NCBI RefSeq assembly: GCF_014647055.1
Contig: NZ_BMOL01000014.1
Span: 1 to 64,000 of the forward strand
Direction of reading: 5' to 3'
Source of the DNA: Deinococcus aerolatus
GTDB taxonomy: Bacteria > Deinococcota > Deinococci > Deinococcales > Deinococcaceae
Length of the DNA: 64,000 nucleotides
The translations under genes were made by a program, and so were the position numbers. Each line of letters opens with the position of its first letter. The first letter of the stretch is position 1. The notes beneath the pieces are model-generated. The model was not told the DNA's origin, did no database searches, and saw nothing but the letters and a program-made list of their open reading frames with translations. Shown here in pieces: positions 25,248 to 35,215 of the stretch.

Positions 25248-26060
25248 ATGCGCACACTGATCATTTCCTTGAGCATGGCATTCGTTCTTTCCGCATGTGG
25301 GGGGACAGGACCAACCACCAATCCGGAACCAGGCCCCGGCCAGGACCCAGGGCCCGTCAGCCCAACGGCGAGGACGGTGAGTGGGCGGATACTGGATGCG
25401 GCGGGCCGTCCGGTGGCGGAGGCTGAAGTGTGGATTCAACCCGCGTCCTTCCAGGGCCTGATCAAGGCGCGTACCGACGCCCAGGGCTATTACAAGTCCC
25501 CTGAGCTCAATCTCGCCGTTGCCCCCTTTGAGGCTCAGGCCTACAAGCTCCTGGACTACCACGGTGAAAGGACCTGCGTGCGGATGGGCGGTGAAACCCT
25601 GGCTGACTTTGACGTCTTCAATCCCCGCGACGGCGCCGTGCGCAACTTCCGGTGGAAGATGACCGGGCCGGCCGAGGGCGGCTACGACAACCTCACCTGG
25701 GGCGGTGACCTCCGGTTCTACCAGGATCCTTCAACGGCGGACGCCGACGTGGTCCGCGACGACGAGACCATTGAGGTGACGCTGGTGCCGAACGGACCGT
25801 TGGTTGATGGCAGTGTCGGCCAGCGCCTGACGCGCATCGTCCAGGCGGGCCAGGGGGTCAGGGACGTCCCGGCCGGGCGTTATGACATCTCCGCGGCGGT
25901 CGTGAATGACGACGGGACAAAGACACCACTGAACATCAAAGCCGACAATGACGTGCAGAAGGTGCCGTTCGATACCACAATCACGATCCTGTTCGATGGC
26001 CTGTCCAGCTGCGGGCATTACGCCACGTACCACGCCACCCCCCTTGCCCTTTCCAGGTGA
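25248..26060 (+). CDS. lipoprotein with carboxypeptidase-regulatory-like domain
   Basis: A 270-residue protein. AAGGAG precedes the ATG. The signal peptide ends in the lipobox LSAC (Cys17), followed by a Pro/Gly-rich linker (about 20-40). A beta-sandwich carboxypeptidase-regulatory-like domain (about 41-120) reads TVSGRILDAAGRPVAEAEVWI and TDAQGYYKSPEL. The remainder aligns with the exported protein at 34007-34789 (YHGERTCVRMGG, TIEVTLVPNGPLVDGS, CGHYAT). Likely outer-surface or periplasmic; partner unknown. Confidence 0.85.
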   Translation: MRTLIISLSMAFVLSACGGTGPTTNPEPGPGQDPGPVSPTARTVSGRILDAAGRPVAEAEVWIQPASFQGLIKARTDAQGYYKSPELNLAVAPFEAQAYKLLDYHGERTCVRMGGETLADFDVFNPRDGAVRNFRWKMTGPAEGGYDNLTWGGDLRFYQDPSTADADVVRDDETIEVTLVPNGPLVDGSVGQRLTRIVQAGQGVRDVPAGRYDISAAVVNDDGTKTPLNIKADNDVQKVPFDTTITILFDGLSSCGHYATYHATPLALSR

Positions 26061-26275
26061 CGCCGCACCCGGACTGCTTCTCCGGCTCAAGAAGCCCCGC
26101 ATCAACCCGGGCGCTTCTCCAGCACGAACCAGACCTACATGGGCGCGGCCCGCCTGCCACAGTTGCCAAGAGTCAGCCACCGTTCATCCTGAATTCATTC
26201 TCCGTTTTGCATGGTGCGCGTCAGGGGCAGGCACCACGGCCACGACAGGCTGTCAACCCTGGTCCTGGAGGACGT

Positions 26276-27310
26276 ATGAAGACAATCCAACGCGCAGTGG
26301 GCCTGAACGCCGCACTGATCCTGTCCACGATGCTTTCCCCCACAGGCGCAGCCAACCCGGCACCCAAACCTGCCACACCCGTCGTTCAGGGCACCACGCA
26401 GCTGGCAGGCGGGCAGGGAACCCTGGGCAAGACGGTTACCCTGGGCAAGGGCCGCGCGGCAATCAACTTCACGCTCAACAGCGCTGAATTCACGCTGGCC
26501 AGAGTGACTGTAGGCACGAATGTCTACGTGCCGAAGGCCGACGAGAAGCTGCTGATTCTGCGCTACACGCTGCAAAACCCTCAGAAGGAATCGAAGGACG
26601 TGTCCTGGAACACCCTGAAATTCACCGCCGTGGATGCCCAGGACACCAACCATGAGCATGACAATTACGTCGGGCGGGACGGCACGTCCGAACAGCTCGA
26701 CATGACCCTCAAGCCGGCCCAGAAAATCAATGTGTACGCGGTGATGGCCGTGCCCGCGGCGGGTCCGATCCCGAAACTCATCGTGAGCGCCGGAGACGAG
26801 TTCCCGGTGCAGCGGTATGACCTGCGCGGAAAGGTCAAAGGCCTGGCGGCCGCGCTCGCCGACCCGAAGGACCCTTCTTTCGCCACGGCCCGCGAGGTCC
26901 AAACGGTCGCGAACAGCACCTACGCTCCACTCGGAAAATTCGACATGAAGCTGGACGCGGCGGCGCTGTCACCGGCAGCGATCAACGGCCAGACTCCTCC
27001 CAGTGGGCAGCGGTACCTGGTGGCGACCCTCGGCCTCCGGAACGGCACCGCGAAAACGGCGGAGGCAGCCGAATGGACATTCAACACCTTCAAGTTCCAG
27101 CTGCGGAACGCCGACGGGGAGGTGCAGGTCTACGACGATTACCTGTTGAAAGTCGCCCGGGACGAAACAGCCAACGGCACCCTCAAACCGGGGGAAGAAG
27201 CGCGGTTCCGGGTGTATTTCCTGCTGCCGGACAACGTGGCGGGCTCCACACTCAGCGTCAGTGAAGGCGAGTCTCGGACGATTGCTTTCAGCGTCAGCGC
27301 CGCCCGCTGA
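26276..27310 (+). CDS. exported protein with two repeated beta-sandwich units
   Basis: 344 residues from ATG 26276, with GGAGG upstream; the signal peptide is GLNAALILSTMLSPTGAANP. Two homologous halves (about 55-190 and 215-340) each contain a run like VPKADEKLLILRYTLQNPQKE or PSGQRYLVATLGLRNGTAK, then WxFNTxKF and a D/NGxxxxxDxY motif. These resemble DUF4352/immunoglobulin-like extracellular domains. It is the second of three co-oriented exported-protein genes upstream of the BTAD regulators. Confidence 0.75.
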   Translation: MKTIQRAVGLNAALILSTMLSPTGAANPAPKPATPVVQGTTQLAGGQGTLGKTVTLGKGRAAINFTLNSAEFTLARVTVGTNVYVPKADEKLLILRYTLQNPQKESKDVSWNTLKFTAVDAQDTNHEHDNYVGRDGTSEQLDMTLKPAQKINVYAVMAVPAAGPIPKLIVSAGDEFPVQRYDLRGKVKGLAAALADPKDPSFATAREVQTVANSTYAPLGKFDMKLDAAALSPAAINGQTPPSGQRYLVATLGLRNGTAKTAEAAEWTFNTFKFQLRNADGEVQVYDDYLLKVARDETANGTLKPGEEARFRVYFLLPDNVAGSTLSVSEGESRTIAFSVSAAR

Positions 27311-27447
27311 GATGCAAAGGAGGCGCTCTTCTGGAGCGGTGCGCCTCCACTGCAGGCGCTGACCGATCCAGCACCTCGCCTGCCAGGCCGGTACCGTACG
27401 CGCTGCTGTGCCCACAGCACTTCTCGATCACTGGAGACACCTCCCTG

Positions 27448-28242
27448 ATGAAACACCTTCTTCTGTTGGCGCCCCTCTTGAGCGGGGTCACGTCCGCGCA
27501 GGGCGCGGCCCCTCCACCCATCACGATGGTCGGTGACGTCTCTCTGTCCCGGTCGGAACTCACCATCCCCGGCATGGCGCCGCAAGTGACGGTAAGCGCC
27601 GCGGCCTCGTTTTTCAAAGGGTCCACGGCCCTGACGGCCTCACTCTCACAGGATGTGTGCAGCGTCGTCAAAGACGAGGACGGTCTCCCACAGGCCCCGG
27701 CGGCGGCATCCGGCACACCGGTTCCCCTGGATGCGGGAACTCCTCTGGCGCTGCGAACGGCCCAGGCGCCTTATGCTCAGCTTGTCCGGTCCGGGCCGCC
27801 GCAGTACACCTACCGCTCCGCGGTCCCGGCCCTGCCGGCGCCTCCAGCCGGACTCGTACTGAATATCCCGGGCGCGGCGGGCGGCTTTCCCGCGTTCAGC
27901 GGTGTTGCCGTGCCTGTCTCGGACCCGCTGCGCCTCACGGCTCCCGCCGCGGGGGAGAGCTTTACGTTGAAGACGGCGTTCACCTGGTCGAATCCCACCA
28001 AGGACCCGAACGCCACCGTCCTGCTGACTGGGATGGCGGACGATTCGGAGGTTATGTTCTCCTGCGTGGTCAAAGATGACGGGACATTCACGCTGCCAGC
28101 CGCAACGGCCGCGGAGTTGAGTGCCCTGGGGTTCGGGTCGGGCATCCTGACTGGCGTGGGCCGGACCGTCAGCCGCACGGTCCGTTCCGGCAGTGCAGTG
28201 CTGACGGTCAGAACCTTCGTCATGGCCATGGGCGAACCGTAA
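27448..28242 (+). CDS. exported hypothetical protein
   Basis: 264 residues with signal peptide MKHLLLLAPLLSGVTSAQG. The mature part is Ala/Pro-rich with beta-strand-like segments (FTLKTAFTWSNPTKDPNATVLLTG, SRTVRSGSAVLTVRTF). No family is recognised. The gene is 137 bp after the two-unit exported protein and about 210 bp before the first BTAD regulator. Confidence 0.7.
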   Translation: MKHLLLLAPLLSGVTSAQGAAPPPITMVGDVSLSRSELTIPGMAPQVTVSAAASFFKGSTALTASLSQDVCSVVKDEDGLPQAPAAASGTPVPLDAGTPLALRTAQAPYAQLVRSGPPQYTYRSAVPALPAPPAGLVLNIPGAAGGFPAFSGVAVPVSDPLRLTAPAAGESFTLKTAFTWSNPTKDPNATVLLTGMADDSEVMFSCVVKDDGTFTLPAATAAELSALGFGSGILTGVGRTVSRTVRSGSAVLTVRTFVMAMGEP

Positions 28243-28442
28243 CCCAGGCACTGCAGTGAAAGTGCACCGGAGCTGCGCCGCCGCACACGCGGCGGCGCAG
28301 CCTGTCGTCTCTGGCGCTGAGGCGCCGAGCCGAGAAGGCCGGTGTCCCGCCGCTCTTCTCGGCCTGTGTGTCCAGGGCGCTTCGGGTGCTGGGCAGCGTG
28401 GTCTCTCCCTCCAGGTGCGGCCTGCGCCGATCTCCAGCCCGT

Positions 28443-28457
28443 TACACTTTGAAGGTG
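28443..28457 (+). promoter_or_regulatory. leaderless promoter of BTAD regulator 1
   Basis: TACACT (28443-28448), six bases, then GTG at 28455. The tandem paralogue has TATACT-six bases-GTG at 31804-31818, so the arrangement is conserved. This sets the start 29 codons downstream of the first possible ATG. Confidence 0.65.
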
Positions 28458-31400
28458 TCTCCCACACGCTCCTGGCATGCCGAGGTGCTCGGCGTCCCCC
28501 GGCTCTTCGGCGAGTCGGCCGGCGGCGCGCTGCTTGACCGGAAGACCAGCGCCCTGATCGCCTACCTGGCGCTTGAGGGCCCGACCAGCCGCGCCCAGCT
28601 CGCTGCCCTGCTGTGGCCGGAGTCAGCGGAGGCCATCGCCCGGAACAACCTTGCGCAGGCGCTGCGCAAACTCCGCCTGGCGAGGCAGCCGGGCCTGGTG
28701 ATGGGCCGCCACACGCTGCAGCTGGCCGAGGGGGTGCGGGTCGATGCGCGCGGAGTCCGGGAGATGTACGAGCAGGGCCGGCTCGAGGCCTTCGTCACGG
28801 GGTACGGCGCATTGCTCGCCCCGTTTGACTTTGACGACTGCGCGGAGTTCGAAGACTGGCTGATCGCCGAGCGTGAGCGCTGGCAGGCCTGGCAGCGAGC
28901 CGCGTTGCGCTCCCTTGCCCTGGACGCGGACGGGACAGGGGACCCCGGCGGTGCGCTCGAGTGGGCCCGGCAGCTGCTGGCGGCGGACGCGGCGTCCGAG
29001 GAGGCGTACGTTCTCGTGGCCCGGTTCCAGTTCGCCGTGGGGGACCGCACGGCAGCCCTCGGCACCCTGCGGGCCTGTGAGGCGATGCTCGAGCGCGAGT
29101 TCGGGGTGAACCCCAACGCGCAGACCCGGGCGCTGGCGCGCCTGATCCGTGAGGGCAGCGGTGAGGCGCCGCGACCGCCCACGGCGCAGCGCGCCATTCC
29201 CCTCACGGTCCTGCGGCCACCCATTCTGGTGGGACGCGAGCGGGAATGGGCGCTCATGGAGCAGGCCTGGGCGAACGGCCAGGGCGTGTGCCTGGTGGGT
29301 GAGGCGGGCGTCGGCAAGTCACGCCTGGTTCAGGAGTTCGCCCGCGCGCACGGCGGCGACTTCTACCTCGACTGCCGTCCGGGCGACGAGAAGGTGCTGT
29401 ATGGCCTGACGACCCGCATGCTGCGCAGGATTCTCGGCAGGTACCCGCAGCTGAAGTTCGAGCCCTGGGTCACGCTTCAGCTCGCTCGGCTGCTGCCGGA
29501 GTTCGGGTCGGCTCCGCCGATGGTGGCACCTGCCGACAAGGTGCGGTTCTATCAGGCGATCACTGAGGTGGTGCGCCGTGCGGTCGAGGCGGGCATGACC
29601 GTGTTCGCCTACGACGACACCCATTACTTCGACGACGGGAGCGCCGAGGCGCAGCTGTTCATGTGGGGCGCGCTGGGGTGGGGGGACATCGACGCGCCGT
29701 TCCGGATCGTGTTCAACTTGCGGCCGCAGGCGTACACCTCCGTCGCCGGGCAGGCCCTGGCGGACCTGGTCCGCACCGGGCGGGTTCTGGTCATGGAGCT
29801 GGGACCACTGACGCCGGACGCGGTCGAACGGCTCGTCGAGAGCATCAGCGTCCCGGAACTTACCGCGTTGACGCCCGCTCTGCAGCGCTACACCGGAGGC
29901 AATCCACAGTTCCTGCTCGAAACCGTCAAGTACATGATCGAGACCGGGGACCTGGAACGGGGGTTCCCGGACCGCCTGCCTCCCCCCGGTCCCGTCCGCG
30001 AGATCGTAAGCCGGCGCCTGAAGCGCCTGTCACCTGCCGCGCTGCATGCCGCGCAGGCCGCTGCCGTGCTGCAAAGCGACTTCACGGTGGAGCTCATCAC
30101 GGAGGTGTTGCGCGCGCCTCTGCTGGACGTGCTGTCCGCCTGGCAGGAACTGGAGCGTGCCCAGGTGGTGACCGAGTGCCGCTTCAGTCACGACCTGGTG
30201 TACGAGACGGTCGAAGCGCAGGTGGCGCCGGGTGTGAGGGAAGCGCTGAACCGCAGCGCGGCGCGGGTCCTGGAGGGTCACCGCTTCCCGCCCTCACGCG
30301 TGGGCCGCCACTGGCTGCAGGGAGGGGAGCCGGTTCGCGCCGCGGTGAAGTTTCAGGAGGCCTCAGACCTGGCGCGCGGCAGCCTGCGCTTCGTGGAAGC
30401 GGCCGACCTGCTCGAGGAGGCCGCCGCCCTGTTCGAGCGCCACGGTGACCCGGACCGGGCCTTCTCCACCCGGCACCTGCTGACCCGGGATCTTCTCAAG
30501 GAATTCGACCTGGGGCAGCGCTACGAGGCGTCACTGGGCCGGCTGTTCAGCCTGGCGCGGACGGAAGGTCAACAGGCGCGCGCCTGGCACTGCCAGGGCC
30601 TGCTGCACAGTCGCTGCGCGCATCACGGCCCTGCCCTGGAGGCCGCGCAGACCGGCTGGATGCATGCAGAACAGAGTGGTGACGCGGAAGTCCAGGCTGA
30701 ACTGTCGCAGTTCCTGGGCATCGCGGCCCTCCACGTTAATCAGCTGGACGCGGCGGCCGCCGCTTTTCGCCAGGCCGCGGCGCTCAATGAGGAGCTCGGC
30801 CGGGTGAGCGGTCAACTGTCGGCGCTGCAGAACCTGGGGGTGGTGCTGGGCAAACTCGGCCGGTACGCGGAAGCAGTCGGGCACCTGACGGCCCTGGTTG
30901 AGCTGGGCACGCGGGCCGAGCGCCCGGTGAGCGTGCTGAACGCCCGAACCAACCTCGCAGTGGCACTGAGTCGCCTGGGTGCCAAGCGTGACGCGCGGGA
31001 GCACGTCCTCGCGGTCCTGACCCAGTTGGACCTCACGCAGGGCCGGGAGATGAACCGGGTGCTCGCGCTGATCACGCTGGGCGGCATCGAGCGGGACCTC
31101 GGGCACTTTGCCGGGGCGCTCGAGGCCCTGGAGCGAGCCGCCGAGGTGAGTGAGGGGTACCAGCGTTTCGCCTGGGCGCTCATCAGGCAGCAGCAGGCCA
31201 CCGTGCATGCAGTGCTCGGCGATTTCGAGACCGCGCGCTCGGCCGCCGAACAGGCCCTGGGCGCGGCCAAGGACGCGCTTGAACGCGCTGAGGCGCTCCG
31301 GGTGCTCGCCCTGGTACGCGCATCCCTCGGCGAGGAAATCCACGCTGAGCTGCGGGAACTTGCCGAACTGCGCCGTGGCCTGGGCCCTGAGGACGTGCTC

Positions 31401-31772
31401 CGCGTCGACCTGACCCTTGCCAGACTTGGCCTCCTGGACGTGGGGGCGCTGGAGGCGCTGCTCGGCCACCTGCGTGCGGGTGAAGCGCATGACTTGTTGA
31501 TCGTCGCGTTGACCCTGCACGCCCAACACCTTCTGGACGCCGGCCGGCCGGCGCCGGCCGCGGCGTCCGCCCGGGAAGCAGTCGAACTGCTCAGGGCGTA
31601 CGCCCCGGCGGAAGTCTCACGGGATCAGCTGCTGGCGCTGCACGCGCGGATCCTGAGTGCGACGGGCCATCCGGACGCCGCAGCGGTTGGGCGTCAGGCG
31701 GCAGACGCTCTGGCGGCGGCTATGCCCCACGTTCCACCTGAACTCCAGAGCGTCTACCGGGCCGCCCGCTGA
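28455..31772 (+). CDS. large BTAD/STAND ATPase regulator 1 with TPR C-terminus
   Basis: About 1105 residues from GTG 28455. An N-terminal OmpR/SARP-type winged helix (about 10-85; LLDRKTSALIAYLALEGPTSRAQLAALLWPES) is followed by a BTAD helical domain (about 90-235). Then come an AAA/STAND ATPase (Walker A GEAGVGKSRL near 280; AYDDTHYFDD as the acidic box) and a long TPR array (about 560-1090; LGRYAEAVGHLTALVELG and similar). This is a SARP/AfsR-like architecture without an added C-terminal HTH. It is 44 bp upstream of a shorter paralogue in the same orientation. Confidence 0.88.
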   Translation: MSPTRSWHAEVLGVPRLFGESAGGALLDRKTSALIAYLALEGPTSRAQLAALLWPESAEAIARNNLAQALRKLRLARQPGLVMGRHTLQLAEGVRVDARGVREMYEQGRLEAFVTGYGALLAPFDFDDCAEFEDWLIAERERWQAWQRAALRSLALDADGTGDPGGALEWARQLLAADAASEEAYVLVARFQFAVGDRTAALGTLRACEAMLEREFGVNPNAQTRALARLIREGSGEAPRPPTAQRAIPLTVLRPPILVGREREWALMEQAWANGQGVCLVGEAGVGKSRLVQEFARAHGGDFYLDCRPGDEKVLYGLTTRMLRRILGRYPQLKFEPWVTLQLARLLPEFGSAPPMVAPADKVRFYQAITEVVRRAVEAGMTVFAYDDTHYFDDGSAEAQLFMWGALGWGDIDAPFRIVFNLRPQAYTSVAGQALADLVRTGRVLVMELGPLTPDAVERLVESISVPELTALTPALQRYTGGNPQFLLETVKYMIETGDLERGFPDRLPPPGPVREIVSRRLKRLSPAALHAAQAAAVLQSDFTVELITEVLRAPLLDVLSAWQELERAQVVTECRFSHDLVYETVEAQVAPGVREALNRSAARVLEGHRFPPSRVGRHWLQGGEPVRAAVKFQEASDLARGSLRFVEAADLLEEAAALFERHGDPDRAFSTRHLLTRDLLKEFDLGQRYEASLGRLFSLARTEGQQARAWHCQGLLHSRCAHHGPALEAAQTGWMHAEQSGDAEVQAELSQFLGIAALHVNQLDAAAAAFRQAAALNEELGRVSGQLSALQNLGVVLGKLGRYAEAVGHLTALVELGTRAERPVSVLNARTNLAVALSRLGAKRDAREHVLAVLTQLDLTQGREMNRVLALITLGGIERDLGHFAGALEALERAAEVSEGYQRFAWALIRQQQATVHAVLGDFETARSAAEQALGAAKDALERAEALRVLALVRASLGEEIHAELRELAELRRGLGPEDVLRVDLTLARLGLLDVGALEALLGHLRAGEAHDLLIVALTLHAQHLLDAGRPAPAAASAREAVELLRAYAPAEVSRDQLLALHARILSATGHPDAAAVGRQAADALAAAMPHVPPELQSVYRAAR

Positions 31773-31803
31773 CCTGCCGTCCGCAGCAGGTCGGGCCGGT
31801 TGT

Positions 31804-31818
31804 TATACTGACGGCGTG
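31804..31818 (+). promoter_or_regulatory. leaderless promoter of BTAD regulator 2
   Basis: TATACT (31804-31809), six bases, then the GTG start at 31816. It sits in the 44-bp gap between the two regulator genes, so the second gene has its own promoter. Confidence 0.65.
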
Positions 31819-33975
31819 CTCTCAGCGCCTACCGTGCGAGTCGTGCTTCTCGGTATGCCGACGGTGACCCACACCGACGGAACGGTCATTCCTCTGGACC
31901 GCAAAACCGCCGGCGTCTTGGCTGTGCTGGCCTGCACCGGCCGCAGCTCTCGTTCGAGGCTCGCAGGGCTCCTGTGGCCTGATTCGCGAGAGAGCCTGGC
32001 GAGGAACAGCTTGGTGCAGTTGATGCGCCGCTGGCGCCGCACGGTGGGCGAGAACCTGGTCGAGGGCGGCGACACCGTTTCTCTGACGGGCGCAGTGTCG
32101 GTCGACGCCACCGAAGTGTTCGACGCATACCTGGCCGGCCAGGACGAGGCGCTCGGCGCCCTTCAGGGCGCATTGCTGGAGCCGTACGCTTACAGCGATC
32201 TGCCGGAGTTCGACGAGTGGCTGCGTGGCGAACGGGACCGCTGGCATGAAGCGCGCCGCGGCGCGCTCACCCGGTTGTGCGACCGCGACACCGACCGGGC
32301 GGCGTACAACGACGCTCTCGGGTGGGCCGAGCGACTGCTGGCCCTCACGCCTGCGTCAGAGGAGGCCTTCCTGCGGGTGATGAAACTGCAGTACCTGCTG
32401 GGTGACCGTGACCGGGCGCTCGCGACCTACCACCGCTGCGAGGCCGCCCTCCGCCGCGAGCATCACGTCGCCCCTCTGCCTGCCACGCTGGCGCTCGCGC
32501 GCCTCGTCCAGGAGAGCCGCACCATCAGCCGTCCCGCGCCGCCTCCAATCCCCGCGATGCCGCCAGCCGTGCGGTGCCCACCGGTCCTGGTGGGACGTGA
32601 ACGCGAGTGGGCGCTGATGAACGACGCCTGGTCACGTGGCCTGAGCATTGTCGTGTCGGGGGAGCCGGGCATCGGCAAAACCCGCCTGATGCGCGAATTC
32701 ATCGCGAGCAAAGGCGCCTGGTTCCACCTGGACGGCCGGCCCGGCGACACCACCGTGCCGTATGGCACGTACGCCCGGGTGTGGCGCGCGCTGTTGCGCG
32801 CCCGGCCGGACATTGACCTGCCCGGATGGGCCCGCGAGCAGCTCGCGCTGTTCCTCCCGGAACTGAGCCCCGCCCAGACGCCCGACGCCGCCACGCCTGA
32901 TCAGGAAGGCCTCGCCCACGCGATGGACGAACTGGCGCTGCGTGCCTGCCAGGGCATGGCCGGCGTCGTCGCCGACGACATCCAGTACTACGACGCGGCG
33001 AGCATGGAGCTCAGTTCCGCCATCGCCGTGCGCTACGCGCCGTTCACCGTGCAGGGCGGCATCGTCCCACTCCTTACCGCGCACCGGAAGGGGGAGCTGC
33101 CAGCGTACGTCGAAGCGTCGCTGCGCAGGCTGGTCGCGGTGGGCCACGGCATCTGGATTGACCTTCAGCCCCTCGACGACACGGCGGTCACGCGGGTTCT
33201 GGCCAGCCTGGACCTGCCCCTCTCTGGTGGGGACGTCGCCCGCCTCACGCGCTCCAGCAACGGCAATCCCCTGTTTCTCCTCGAGGCGGTCAAACACCTG
33301 ATCGAGCACGCGCCCGGTGGGCCGGCGCCCGCTTTGCCGGAGAAAGTGCATGGGGTCATCGGGGAGCGCCTGCGGCGGTTGTCTCCGAAAGCACTGCTGC
33401 TGGCCCAGGCCGCGTGCGTGCTGCAAACCGACGTCGACCTCGACCTGGTCACCACCATGCTCGACGCGCCTCTGCTGGACATGCTGCCCGCCTGGCAGGA
33501 GCTGGAGGGCGCGCAGATTCTCCAGCAGGGCCGGTTCAGCCACGACCTCGTGTACGAAAGCGTCCGCGCAGGGATGTCGAAGAGCGTCCGGCAGGCGCTG
33601 CACCGCCGCGCCGCCCGGGCACTGGAACGTGAGGGCGAGGAGCCCGCCCGCATCGCGCGGCACTGGACTGAGGGAGGCGACGCCCGCCGGGCCGTGCCGG
33701 CGCTGCAGGCGGCGGCCCGCTCGGCGGTCGCCGCGCAGCGTTACGCCGAAGCGGCCGAGGCCCTCGAACAGGCGGCGGCGACCCTCGAGGCCACTGGCGA
33801 ACCGCACCAGGCCTTCGACATCCGGCGTACCCTGGCTGCCGAGGTGCTCTGGCCGGGCGGCGCCCACGCCCGCCTGGCGGCGTGTCTGCACCGTCTGGCA
33901 CAAACCGCGCGCACGCCCGAGCTGCACGCCTCAGTGGAGCGTCTCAAGAACGAGTTGACCTCCACCCTGGCCTGA
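31816..33975 (+). CDS. BTAD/STAND ATPase regulator 2, shorter and lacking the long TPR tail
   Basis: About 719 residues from GTG 31816. It has the same layout as regulator 1: winged helix (LDRKTAGVLAVLACTGRSSRSRLAGLLWPDS), BTAD (about 85-230) and ATPase with Walker A GEPGIGKTRL (near 285) and ADDIQYYDAA. It stops soon after the first helical repeats (YAEAAEALEQAAATLEATGE), about 380 residues shorter than regulator 1. The missing TPR array suggests that it reads a different signal or partners with the longer protein. Confidence 0.88.
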   Translation: MLSAPTVRVVLLGMPTVTHTDGTVIPLDRKTAGVLAVLACTGRSSRSRLAGLLWPDSRESLARNSLVQLMRRWRRTVGENLVEGGDTVSLTGAVSVDATEVFDAYLAGQDEALGALQGALLEPYAYSDLPEFDEWLRGERDRWHEARRGALTRLCDRDTDRAAYNDALGWAERLLALTPASEEAFLRVMKLQYLLGDRDRALATYHRCEAALRREHHVAPLPATLALARLVQESRTISRPAPPPIPAMPPAVRCPPVLVGREREWALMNDAWSRGLSIVVSGEPGIGKTRLMREFIASKGAWFHLDGRPGDTTVPYGTYARVWRALLRARPDIDLPGWAREQLALFLPELSPAQTPDAATPDQEGLAHAMDELALRACQGMAGVVADDIQYYDAASMELSSAIAVRYAPFTVQGGIVPLLTAHRKGELPAYVEASLRRLVAVGHGIWIDLQPLDDTAVTRVLASLDLPLSGGDVARLTRSSNGNPLFLLEAVKHLIEHAPGGPAPALPEKVHGVIGERLRRLSPKALLLAQAACVLQTDVDLDLVTTMLDAPLLDMLPAWQELEGAQILQQGRFSHDLVYESVRAGMSKSVRQALHRRAARALEREGEEPARIARHWTEGGDARRAVPALQAAARSAVAAQRYAEAAEALEQAAATLEATGEPHQAFDIRRTLAAEVLWPGGAHARLAACLHRLAQTARTPELHASVERLKNELTSTLA

Positions 33976-34006
33976 ACAGCCACAAGGTGCAGGTGGGGGC
34001 CTGCGC

Positions 34007-34789
34007 TCAGGGTTGGAGCAGCCAGATGGGGGTCTGACGGAGGGTGCCGCTGTGACCGCAGGTGTCGAATCCTTGAAAGAGCACCATGGTCGTGTTGCCC
34101 AGCGCCTCTTCCGTATCGGTCTGGCCCACCCGGAGGGGCGTCTTCGTCCCGTTCGCATTTTTCAGGGCGGCAGAGACCCTGTAGTACCCCACCGGAATGT
34201 CACCCAGCCCCTGCGACACCCGGGTCGTGCGCGTGATGGTGGAGCCCTTGCTGCCATCGATGAGTGGTCCGTCCGGAACCAGGGTCACCTCGACCGTGGC
34301 GTCAGGGGCGACCGGTTGAGCGTCGTCGGTGGAGAGGCGTTCGAAGCTCAGGGTCCCGCCCCAGGTGTCGCCCCCGTACTCTGATGACGGCATGTCCGAT
34401 GCTCCGCGGATTTTCCAAACGAAGTTCCGCGTCGCACCCGCTTTGGCGTTGAAGGCGTCCTGGTACGCTTCCGGATCTCCGGCCATGCGCAGGCAATAGC
34501 GCTGATCGTGGTACTTCACCTCCTTGTAGGCCGTCACGTAATACGGATTGGCGGCGGGATTGAGTTCGGTGGACTGATAGCGGCCCTGCGCGTTCGTGGT
34601 CGTGAACAGCGTGCCCCGGAACATCGCGGGCGCAATGATGATCTGGACGCCCGCCACCGGCTTGCCGCGCTCATCGACCACGCGTCCGCTGACGGTATGG
34701 GGCGTCGGCCCAGACGTGGCCGAGAGGCCGAAGGCAGCCAGGAGCAGGGCGGAAAGGCTGAGCGTGAACGTTTTTACGGGTGTTGACAT
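34007..34789 (-). CDS. exported carboxypeptidase-regulatory-like protein, paralogue of the lipoprotein at 25.2 kb
   Basis: 260 residues; AAGGAG precedes the ATG by six bases. The signal peptide is FTLSLSALLLAAFGLSA; no lipobox Cys, unlike the paralogue. The domain reads TVSGRVVDERGKPVAGVQI and TNAQGRYQSTEL. Later shared blocks are YHDQRYCLRMAG, ATVEVTLVPDGPLIDGS and FDTCGHSGT. It converges on BTAD regulator 2 (31 bp apart), so the two paralogous exported proteins bracket the regulator pair in inverted orientation. Confidence 0.85.
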   Translation of the reverse strand: MSTPVKTFTLSLSALLLAAFGLSATSGPTPHTVSGRVVDERGKPVAGVQIIIAPAMFRGTLFTTTNAQGRYQSTELNPAANPYYVTAYKEVKYHDQRYCLRMAGDPEAYQDAFNAKAGATRNFVWKIRGASDMPSSEYGGDTWGGTLSFERLSTDDAQPVAPDATVEVTLVPDGPLIDGSKGSTITRTTRVSQGLGDIPVGYYRVSAALKNANGTKTPLRVGQTDTEEALGNTTMVLFQGFDTCGHSGTLRQTPIWLLQP

Positions 34790-35010
34790 CTCTTACTCCT
34801 TGGGCAGGCCCAGGTCATCTTCTGGGCTGATCGGAAGGCAGCGTACGAACAACGCCATGATTTCCGAGTGACCTGGACCGGGCCGGTCCTGGTCAAGGGG
34901 GAGGTCACCCTGTGGGCCCCTGCCGAGGGCCGCAGGCCGGGAAGCACGGGAAGTGCTTGCCTTCATCCGCGCCTGACCGTGTTCCGGCTGCGCCAGCGGC
35001 AGCCTGGCCG

Positions 35011-35187
35011 TCAGGTGGACTGGATGGCGGCAGCCAGGTACGCAATCAGCGCTTCGGGGGACGTGAAATACCGGTGCTGGTCGTCGCGGCGCACAGAGGC
35101 ACGCCACTTGCCCTGCGCACCGTCCGGCTCCAGCCACACGCGTACCACCAGCCAGCGCTGGGTGTCCGGACCGATCATGTTCGTCAC
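35011..35187 (-). CDS. small hypothetical protein
   Basis: A 58-residue frame from GTG 35187 (or 55 residues from ATG 35178). Its sequence (QRWLVVRVWLEPDGAQGKW, then DDQHRYFTSPEALIAYLAA) looks like a compact alpha/beta protein with a plausible C-terminal helix. It is 28 bp downstream of the DUF3592 membrane protein, probably in one unit. No family is named. Confidence 0.5.
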   Translation of the reverse strand: MTNMIGPDTQRWLVVRVWLEPDGAQGKWRASVRRDDQHRYFTSPEALIAYLAAAIQST

Positions 35188-35215
35188 CGGCGCGCCAGGA
35201 AGGGCGGGAGGCACG

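Noticed and set aside
23996..25260. Long open frames on both strands
   Set aside because: Composition is typical of shadow frames in high-GC DNA; no start signals, domains or signal peptides.
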